Origin: an uncultured Clostridium sp.
Lineage (GTDB): Bacteria > Bacillota > Clostridia > Lachnospirales > Lachnospiraceae
NCBI GenBank assembly: GCA_905192625.1
Contig: CAJJLI010000211.1
Span: 1 to 5,132 of the forward strand
Direction of reading: 5' to 3'
Length of the DNA: 5,132 nt
The number at the start of each line of letters is the position of its first letter. Position 1 is the stretch's first letter. The notes beneath the pieces are model-generated. The model did no database searches. It was not told the origin of the DNA and saw only the letters and a list, made by a program, of their open reading frames with translations. A program made the translations under genes and the position numbers. Shown here in pieces: positions 1 through 4,523 of this stretch.

Positions 1-647
1 GCCTGGGTAGAGCAGGTGCACGTTATAAAACAATGAGTATGTTGCGTTTTAGAGCCGATCATGCAGCCGCGCAAGATGCCGTTTTCTCAGATGTGTCAGA
101 AGAATTTATTAAGAAAAATAATTTTGTTTTTGTAAAAACACTTTGCAAGGATAAGGATGAATACATCACTCGACCAGACCTTGGAAGAAGATTTGGTAGC
201 GATGAACTTGAAATTATTAAAAAGACCTGCGGTAATAATCCAAAAGTATTAATTATCGTTGGAGATGGGTTATCCTCCTCAGCAATTGAAGCAAACGTAG
301 AAGATATGATTCCAGCATTGAAACAAGGTTTAAGTATGTATCAAATCAATGTACCTCCGATTTTATTTATTAAGTATGCCAGAGTAGGTGCAATGGATGA
401 CATTGGCCAAGTAACCGATGCAGATGTAATTTGTATGCTTGTAGGAGAACGACCAGGACTAGTAACTGCAGAATCCATGTCCGCTTATATTTGTTATAAA
501 CCAAAACATGGAGTACCAGAATCCAAAAGAACGGTTATTTCAAATATTCATCGCGGAGGAACCACAGCAGTAGAAGCAGGAGCACATGCAGCAGAATTAA
601 TTAAAAAGATGCTAGATAAGAAGGCTTCTGGTGTTGATTTAAAATAA
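1..647 (+). CDS. eutC: Ethanolamine ammonia-lyase small subunit EutC, 5'-truncated by the window edge
   Basis: Small (beta) subunit of adenosylcobalamin-dependent ethanolamine ammonia-lyase, which with EutB splits ethanolamine into acetaldehyde and ammonia in the Eut microcompartment lumen. The frame is open from base 3, before the first ATG at 33, and the upstream residues ([10 protein letters not shown]) fit the family, so that ATG is internal and the real start lies outside the window. 214 codons are visible; E. coli EutC is about 295 residues. Family blocks seen are [14 protein letters not shown], a [14 protein letters not shown] segment, [30 protein letters not shown] and a C-terminal LDKKASG. 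In this family the small subunit contributes to the cobalamin-binding site and its N-terminus carries the microcompartment-targeting segment, which cannot be seen here. eutB would be expected just upstream. Identification is firm. Confidence 0.96.
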   Translation, partial: LGRAGARYKTMSMLRFRADHAAAQDAVFSDVSEEFIKKNNFVFVKTLCKDKDEYITRPDLGRRFGSDELEIIKKTCGNNPKVLIIVGDGLSSSAIEANVEDMIPALKQGLSMYQINVPPILFIKYARVGAMDDIGQVTDADVICMLVGERPGLVTAESMSAYICYKPKHGVPESKRTVISNIHRGGTTAVEAGAHAAELIKKMLDKKASGVDLK

Positions 648-675
648 GCTCATTATAAAAAATGCATGATTTTGT

Positions 676-699
676 ACAAAGTAGAATTAAAAACTTTGT
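676..699. repeat. Inverted repeat in the eutC-eutL gap
   Basis: ACAAAGT at 676-682 is the exact reverse complement of ACTTTGT at 693-699, with a 10-base loop. The stem is AT-rich and has no following run of T, so it is not a convincing intrinsic terminator. It could be a weak RNA hairpin that affects mRNA processing between eutC and eutL, or chance in AT-rich sequence. Nothing else stands out in the 124-base gap. Confidence 0.35.
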
Positions 700-760
700 T
701 AAAGATAGGCGCAATTTTATAGAGCGAATGAACTTCTATTGAATGCGTCAAATGATCACA

Positions 761-766
761 AGGAGG
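761..766 (+). promoter_or_regulatory. Ribosome binding site that fixes the eutL start
   Basis: A perfect AGGAGG lies five bases upstream of the ATG at 772. An in-frame TTG at 739 would add 11 residues, but it lies upstream of this site, has no comparable Shine-Dalgarno of its own, and its extra residues do not look like EutL. The ATG is therefore preferred. Confidence 0.85.
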
Positions 767-771
767 TTACT

Positions 772-1428
772 ATGAAAAATGATAAATTACACCCGAATAT
801 TTTAGCAGTTCGGATTATCTCCAATGTTAGTCCGGACTTGGCTGCAAAACTAGAACTCGGCGAACGTCATAAAAGTTTAGGAATCATTACAGCAGATAGC
901 GATGATGTTACTTATACTGGACTCGATGAAGCAACCAAAGCGGCAGATGTTGAAGTTGTATATGCAAGATCATTCTACGGTGGAGCAGCAAATGCAAATA
1001 CGAAACTTGCAGGTGAAGTTATCGGTATTATCGCTGGACCAAGTCCTGCTGAAGTTCGAAGTGGATTAAATGCTTGTATCACGTTTATGGAAAACGATGC
1101 TTACTTTATCAGTGCTAACGATGATGATTCTATCGTTTATTATGCCCATACGGTATCTAGAACTGGCTCTTATTTATCAAAAGTAGCAGGTATTAAAGAA
1201 GGAGAAGCAATTGCATATGTAATTGCACCTCCACTAGAATCTATCTATGCCCTTGATGCAGCTATGAAGGCTGCTGATGTTAAACTTTGCGAATTTTATG
1301 GACCACCAAGTGAAACGAACTTTGGTGGAGGCTTACTCACTGGTTCACAATCTGCATGTTACGCTGCCTGCAATGCGTTTGCAGAAGCTGTTCGTAGTGT
1401 AGCAGACCGACCAAAGGAATATCAATAG
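772..1428 (+). CDS. eutL: Ethanolamine microcompartment trimeric shell protein EutL
   Basis: Shell protein of the ethanolamine microcompartment. The family has two circularly permuted BMC domains per chain and forms trimeric pseudohexamers with gated pores; ethanolamine binding at the pore is known for family members. The product is 218 residues, essentially the same as E. coli EutL (219). Seen in order: ADSDDVTY at 41-48, EATKAADVEVVYARSFYGG at 53-71, the end of the first domain at PSPAEVRSGLNACI, SRTGSYLS at 129-136, the second-domain helix LDAAMKAADVKL at 161-172, PPSETNF at 178-184 and GSQSACYAACNAF at 191-203. It is preceded by an ideal ribosome site. Its TAG stop is immediately followed by the ATG of the next shell gene, so the two are probably translationally coupled. 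Identification is firm from family-wide motifs. Confidence 0.96.
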   Translation: MKNDKLHPNILAVRIISNVSPDLAAKLELGERHKSLGIITADSDDVTYTGLDEATKAADVEVVYARSFYGGAANANTKLAGEVIGIIAGPSPAEVRSGLNACITFMENDAYFISANDDDSIVYYAHTVSRTGSYLSKVAGIKEGEAIAYVIAPPLESIYALDAAMKAADVKLCEFYGPPSETNFGGGLLTGSQSACYAACNAFAEAVRSVADRPKEYQ

Positions 1429-2214
1429 ATGTTAGCCTTAGGGTTAATCGAGGTAATTGGATTACCACCAGCAATGGAGGCAGCCGATGCGGCGCTAAAG
1501 GCAGCGAATGTTACTTTAATAGCGATAGCCAAAGCGGATGCGGGTATTCTTACCATTGAGATTACAGGTGATGTAGGTGCAGTAACTGCAGCGGTAGACG
1601 CAGGCGCTGCTGCAGCAAGTCGTATTGGAACACTACGGGCGAAACACGTCATACCTCGAGTGGATGAGAGTTTAGTAGGTAAGGTAATTACCGAAGGTAC
1701 GAAACTATTTCAACCAAAAAGAAAAGTAACACAGAATTTAACTGCAATAAAGACAAACAGTTCTATGGGATCAGAATCTTATACAAATTTACCGAGCGAT
1801 GAGGTAAGATCGAATGAGATTTCGTATGACTATACTACGACGGATGATACCACTGTTAATAGAAACAATACAAATGTAGATAATGAGGACTCAAATGATG
1901 ACTCATATTATGAGGACAAAAATACGTCGGATTCGAATAATACAGATGTAAATAACACGAATACGAATAGTGCTGAGTCAAATTATGCTGATACAGATAA
2001 TGCTGATACAAGTAATGTCAATACAATCAATAATGATCAAGAAGATAAAAAGTTAGGTGTAGAAAAATATACCGCTGCTGAACTAAAACGTTTGAATAAT
2101 GATGCATTAAGAGACATTTTACGTAAAAACGGTGTAGAGATTACTACGCAACACGAGAATGCAAAAAAACAAGAGTTAATTCAACTTATATTAACCGTGC
2201 AAAATAACCGATAA
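1429..2214 (+). CDS. eutK: EutK-type BMC shell protein with long Asn/Asp-rich linker and C-terminal SAP/Rho_N-like domain
   Basis: 261 residues in three parts. Residues 1-80 are a single BMC domain (LALGLIEVIGLPPAMEAADA, then TGDVGAVTAAVDAGAAAASR). Its pore-loop segment reads KADAGILTIEI and not the GGG loop of EutM, which resembles E. coli EutK. Residues about 85-210 are a low-complexity linker dominated by Asn, Asp, Thr and Ser. Residues about 212-256 (YTAAELKRLNNDALRDIL, then KKQELIQLIL) have the helix-turn-helix spacing and the 'K-K/Q-E-L-I-x-x-I/L' ending of SAP/Rho_N/HeH nucleic-acid-binding modules. E. coli EutK (166 residues) also has a C-terminal putative nucleic-acid-binding domain, so the role may be shared, but the domain type and linker differ. 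The start abuts the eutL stop, with an AAAGGA site inside the end of eutL at 1413-1418. BMC assignment is firm; the C-terminal domain call is pattern-based. Confidence 0.87.
   Translation: MLALGLIEVIGLPPAMEAADAALKAANVTLIAIAKADAGILTIEITGDVGAVTAAVDAGAAAASRIGTLRAKHVIPRVDESLVGKVITEGTKLFQPKRKVTQNLTAIKTNSSMGSESYTNLPSDEVRSNEISYDYTTTDDTTVNRNNTNVDNEDSNDDSYYEDKNTSDSNNTDVNNTNTNSAESNYADTDNADTSNVNTINNDQEDKKLGVEKYTAAELKRLNNDALRDILRKNGVEITTQHENAKKQELIQLILTVQNNR
1985..2029 (+). repeat. Three 15-bp tandem units within the linker of the EutK-type gene
   Basis: ATGCTGATACA recurs at 1985-1995 and 2000-2010, and a degenerate copy (ATGTCAATACA) follows at 2015-2025, giving a 15-base period. The unit is five codons and encodes ADTDN, ADTSN and VNTIN-like segments. 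This looks like in-frame repeat growth that built or lengthened the low-complexity linker. Confidence 0.7.
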
Positions 2215-2228
2215 GAAGGAGACGGCGA

Positions 2229-3704
2229 ATGGAGTTAGTAGATAAAGACCTTAAATCAATACAGGAAGTCCGTTTGCTTTTAAAAGCAGCAAAGGATGCT
2301 CAAAAAATACTGTCAACATTTTCCCAGGAGAAGATTGATAGCATTGTAAAAGCAATGGCAGAAGCAGGAATGCGTCATGCAGAAAGACTTGCAAAGATGG
2401 CCAATGAAGAAACGGGATTTGGTATCTGGCAGGACAAAGTAATTAAAAATATTTTTGGTTCCATGGGTGTTTACGATGAAATAAAGAATCAAAAAACAAT
2501 TGGTATTTTAAAAGAAGACAGAGAAAACAAGATAATTGAAGTAGGTGTTCCAGTTGGTGTTGTAGCTGGTATTATACCATCAACCAATCCAACATCAACC
2601 GTTATGTATAAAGCGATTATCTCTATCAAGGCAGGAAACAGTATTGTATTTTCACCACATCCAGGAGCAAAAAATTGTATCTTAGAAACAGTGAAGATTA
2701 TAAGTGAAGCAGCGCAAGCAGCAGGTTGTCCAAAGGGAGCCATTTCTACAATTACGATACCAACGTTACAGGCGACGAATGAATTGATGAAGAGTGATAA
2801 CACAAACTTAATTCTAGCGACTGGTGGGTATGCAATGGTAAAAGCTGCATATTCTTCAGGAACTCCAGCCATTGGTGTTGGTGCTGGTAATGGTCCAGCG
2901 TTCATTGATAAGACAGCGGATGTAAAAATGGCTGTAAAACGAATTATGGATTCAAAAACCTTTGATAATGGTACGATATGTGCATCTGAACAGTCTGTCA
3001 TTGTAGAACGTTGCATGGAGCAAAAAGTCGTAGAAGAATTTAAGGCACAGGGAGCTCACTTCTTAAATGCAGAGGAGTCAGAAAAACTTGCAAAATTTAT
3101 CCTCCGTGCCAATGGTACGATGAATCCACAAATTGTTGGTAAATCAGTAGCCCATATTGGTAAGTTGGCAGGTTTATCTGTGCCATCGAATGCTAGAGTC
3201 ATTATTGCACGAGAAAGTAAAGTTGGAGATGATGCTCCTTATTCCAGAGAAAAATTATGCCCAATTCTAGCATTTTACGTTGGAGATACAGTAGATGAAG
3301 TATTAGAGAAGGTGAAAGAAATCTTGTATCATGAAGGAATGGGACATACCTTTACAATGCACAGTTCAAATGAGGAATTAGTAAAACGTTTTGCACTCCA
3401 TGTTCCAGCTTCAAGAATTCTTATTAACACACCAGGTTCGTTGGGTGGTGTTGGAGCTACTACAAATCTATTCCCTGCTTTAACACTTGGCTGCGGAGCA
3501 GTCGGTGGAAGTTCTACTTCAAATAACATTGGTCCTATGGACTTGCTAAATGTTAAAAGAGTAGCATATGGCGTAAAGGAACTAGATGATATAAGAAAAG
3601 TCGCACAAAATCATGGTGGTTCCACAAGTGATTGTTGCGGCGGTGGAGTAAACACACAGTTGGTAGATGAAATTGTAAAACGAATCATGAAGCAATTGAT
3701 TTAG
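2229..3704 (+). CDS. eutE: Acetaldehyde dehydrogenase (CoA-acylating) EutE with probable C-terminal encapsulation helix
   Basis: Oxidises acetaldehyde to acetyl-CoA with NAD+ and CoA inside the microcompartment. 491 residues, against 467 for E. coli EutE. Aldehyde-dehydrogenase landmarks: GVPVGVVAGIIPSTNPTSTV at 106-125, SPHPGAK at 142-148, TGG at 198-200, GAGNGPAFID at 218-227, the catalytic cysteine in NGTICASEQ (Cys251), and the AdhE-like GCGAVGGSSTSNNIGPMDLL at 421-440. The N-terminus enters the enzyme fold directly and lacks the N-terminal targeting helix of the E. coli protein. The C-terminus instead carries a Ser/Cys/Gly linker (STSDCCGGG) and an amphipathic helix NTQLVDEIVKRIMKQLI at 475-491, typical of encapsulation peptides. 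AAGGAG at 2216-2221 sits seven bases before the ATG, and only 14 bases separate it from the preceding gene. A closely related PduP-type enzyme is the alternative, but the neighbours argue for EutE. Confidence 0.95.
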   Translation: MELVDKDLKSIQEVRLLLKAAKDAQKILSTFSQEKIDSIVKAMAEAGMRHAERLAKMANEETGFGIWQDKVIKNIFGSMGVYDEIKNQKTIGILKEDRENKIIEVGVPVGVVAGIIPSTNPTSTVMYKAIISIKAGNSIVFSPHPGAKNCILETVKIISEAAQAAGCPKGAISTITIPTLQATNELMKSDNTNLILATGGYAMVKAAYSSGTPAIGVGAGNGPAFIDKTADVKMAVKRIMDSKTFDNGTICASEQSVIVERCMEQKVVEEFKAQGAHFLNAEESEKLAKFILRANGTMNPQIVGKSVAHIGKLAGLSVPSNARVIIARESKVGDDAPYSREKLCPILAFYVGDTVDEVLEKVKEILYHEGMGHTFTMHSSNEELVKRFALHVPASRILINTPGSLGGVGATTNLFPALTLGCGAVGGSSTSNNIGPMDLLNVKRVAYGVKELDDIRKVAQNHGGSTSDCCGGGVNTQLVDEIVKRIMKQLI

Positions 3705-3857
3705 GTGATGGAAGCTCTAATCATGAAGCAATTGATAAGTAATGGAAGATATAATCATGAAACAATAGATTTAAATAATAGAAGTTATAATTATAAAACA
3801 ATAGATTTAAGTAATAGAATCTATAATCATAAAACACTTAAAAAAAATTTAATCTAT
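3683..3857 (+). repeat. Degenerate ~36-bp tandem repeat, five units, starting inside the eutE 3' end
   Basis: Units lie at 3683-3718 (36 bp), 3719-3752 (34), 3753-3788 (36), 3789-3824 (36) and 3825-3857 (33, most decayed). Each begins with AATCATGAA or a close variant (AATTATAAA, AATCATAAA) and continues as roughly CAATTGATTTAAGTAATGGAA or AGA, ending in a TAT or TCT. Units 1 and 2 agree over their first 18 bases; units 3 and 4 share AAACAATAGATTTAA. The first unit contains the last six codons (IMKQLI) and stop of eutE, so the repeat seems to have been copied out of the gene end into the gap and then drifted, becoming more AT-rich with distance. There are no spacers, so it is not a CRISPR array. 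Confidence 0.8.
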
Positions 3858-4046
3858 AGATATGATGTGTCTACTTGGTTTTAAAAAATTTAAAGATAAC
3901 TAAGAATAAAAAATAAAAATAAAAGAATTCGAATGGTTATTTCAATGTTCATTCTAAAATTATTTCAACTTAATATAGAAACAATTAATATAAACAAAAA
4001 AAAGTAGAATAATAGTAAATGAGCACGTAACTATTCTATGAGTAAT
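3858..4046. other. Very AT-rich intergenic stretch between the eutE repeats and eutM
   Basis: No convincing gene is present; both strands are broken by frequent stops. A 9-base direct repeat TTATTTCAA occurs at 3937-3945 and 3960-3968 (23 bases apart). A poor promoter candidate can be drawn as TTCAAC at 3964-3969, a 16-base spacer and TAATAT at 3986-3991, about 70 bases before eutM, but in such AT-rich DNA this is weak. TAGAATA at 4005-4011 pairs exactly with TATTCTA at 4032-4038 around a 20-base loop, just before the eutM ribosome site. No strong terminator is visible after eutE. Confidence 0.45.
4005..4038 (+). promoter_or_regulatory. Inverted repeat just upstream of the eutM ribosome site
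   Basis: TAGAATA (4005-4011) and TATTCTA (4032-4038) form a 7-bp stem, extendable by one G-T pair (4004 with 4039), ending nine bases before AGGAGG. There is no U-run after it, so a terminator is unlikely; it could be a 5'-UTR hairpin or a protein-binding palindrome. AT content makes chance a real alternative. Confidence 0.3.
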
Positions 4047-4052
4047 AGGAGG
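4047..4052 (+). promoter_or_regulatory. Ribosome binding site that fixes the eutM start
   Basis: AGGAGG ends two bases before an in-frame ATG at 4055, too close for initiation, and eight bases before the ATG at 4061, which is near ideal. The second ATG is therefore the likely start, giving [15 protein letters not shown]. Confidence 0.8.
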
Positions 4053-4060
4053 AAATGAAT

Positions 4061-4351
4061 ATGTCTAATACAAATGCACTTGGAATGATTGAAACAAAGG
4101 GATTGGTTGGTGCCGTAGAAGCAGCAGATGCTATGGTGAAAGCAGCCAATGTAGCATTAATTGGTAAAGAACAAGTTGGTGGCGGCTTGGTAACTGTTAT
4201 GGTACGCGGAGATGTTGGTGCCGTGAAAGCAGCGACAGATGCAGGTGCAGCAGCAGCGGAACGCGTTGGAGAATTAATTTCTGTGCATGTTATCCCAAGA
4301 CCACATTCTGAGGTTGACGCTATTTTACCTCATCCACATTCACAAGCATAA
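4061..4351 (+). CDS. eutM: Ethanolamine microcompartment major hexameric shell protein EutM
   Basis: Single-domain BMC-H protein that tiles as hexamers to form the shell facets, with a small central pore for metabolites. 96 residues from the ATG at 4061, against 97 in E. coli. Seen in order: [20 protein letters not shown] at 5-24, the family helix [11 protein letters not shown] at 25-35, the pore loop EQVGGGL at 37-43, [21 protein letters not shown] at 47-67 and the C-terminal [12 protein letters not shown] at 71-82. The His/Pro-containing tail after this (HPHSQA) is short. Unlike eutL and the eutK-type gene it stands apart, with about 350 bases before it and about 170 after it, so it may be expressed at its own level, as suits the most abundant shell protein. 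Identification is firm. Confidence 0.96.
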   Translation: MSNTNALGMIETKGLVGAVEAADAMVKAANVALIGKEQVGGGLVTVMVRGDVGAVKAATDAGAAAAERVGELISVHVIPRPHSEVDAILPHPHSQA

Positions 4352-4369
4352 CTATTATTTTAGAATACG

Positions 4370-4392
4370 AAAGTTTTATATTAGAACTTTTT
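4370..4392 (+). terminator. Weak intrinsic-terminator-like hairpin after eutM
   Basis: AAAGTT at 4370-4375 pairs with AACTTT at 4385-4390, with a further T-G pair inside, followed by a short T run (4388-4392). It lies 19 bases after the eutM stop. The stem is AT-only apart from one G-C pair and the T run overlaps the stem, so at most partial termination is expected. It might lower eutT relative to eutM. Confidence 0.25.
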
Positions 4393-4395
4393 AAG

Positions 4396-4439
4396 GTGCC
4401 GAAAGGAAGGGTGCCAGTCACCCTTCCCTTAAACGGTAT
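4396..4439 (+). promoter_or_regulatory. GC-rich nested hairpin in the eutM-eutT leader
   Basis: GGAAGGGTG at 4405-4413 is the exact reverse complement of CACCCTTCC at 4419-4427, around the loop CCAGT. An outer helix can close it: GTGCCG at 4396-4401 with CGGTAT at 4434-4439, counting two G-U pairs and leaving small internal loops. It is the most GC-rich structured element between genes in the window and is not followed by a U-run, so it is more like a folded leader RNA or a processing or stability hairpin than a terminator. Confidence 0.6.
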
Positions 4440-4444
4440 GAAAA

Positions 4445-4518
4445 CTCCAAGAATAGCAACGCATGGACTGGAGATTCGTACAAAATAAAGTACGTTGGTG
4501 GAATGCGTTAGAATGGAG
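4445..4518 (+). promoter_or_regulatory. Structured leader that can mask the eutT ribosome site
   Basis: Three nested exact pairings are visible: CTCCA 4445-4449 with TGGAG 4514-4518, which contains the eutT Shine-Dalgarno; AACGCAT 4458-4464 with ATGCGTT 4503-4509; and CGTAC 4477-4481 with GTACG 4490-4494 around an A-rich loop. A second TGGAG at 4469-4473 can compete for CTCCA, which would free the ribosome site, alone or as a pseudoknot with the 7-bp stem. This layout suggests translational control of eutT. I do not recognise a known riboswitch class. Confidence 0.5.
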
Positions 4519-4523
4519 AAAGC

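Noticed and set aside
739..771. TTG start giving EutL 11 extra residues
   Set aside because: The ideal AGGAGG at 761-766 lies within that extension and serves the ATG at 772; length from 772 matches the family.
1422..1652. Reverse-strand open frame opposite the BMC domain of the EutK-type gene
   Set aside because: Ala/Ser-rich shadow of the alanine-rich BMC codons; no ribosome site or family likeness, and it overlaps a certain gene.
2489..3016. Reverse-strand open frame of 175 codons inside eutE
   Set aside because: Lies entirely opposite a well-conserved dehydrogenase coding region; its hydrophobic composition comes from the complementary codons.
3329..3529. Reverse-strand open frame of 66 codons inside eutE
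   Set aside because: Same reason: antisense shadow with no independent support.
3683..3857. CRISPR array
   Set aside because: The ~36-bp units are directly head-to-tail with no spacers, and the first unit is coding sequence of eutE.
3931..3954. GAATG...CATTC inverted repeat as a terminator after eutE
   Set aside because: Five-base, GC-poor stem with a long loop and no U-run; expected by chance in such AT-rich DNA.
4405..4427. Rho-independent terminator between eutM and eutT
   Set aside because: Stem is strong, but the bases after it (CTTAAACGG) contain no U-run, and on the other strand the T run is only three bases.
4477..4494. ANTAR (EutV) antiterminator dual hairpin
   Set aside because: The CGTAC/GTACG hairpin has an 8-base A-rich loop, not the six-base loop with A1 and G4, and no tandem partner or overlapping terminator is visible.
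4352..4523. Canonical cobalamin riboswitch upstream of eutT
   Set aside because: The start (AAGGTGCCGAAAGG) is reminiscent and the gene would fit, but I find no convincing B12 box or the conserved GGGAA and CCGC(A/C)ACTG core; GGACTGGAGATT is only a partial likeness. An Rfam RF00174 scan would settle it.
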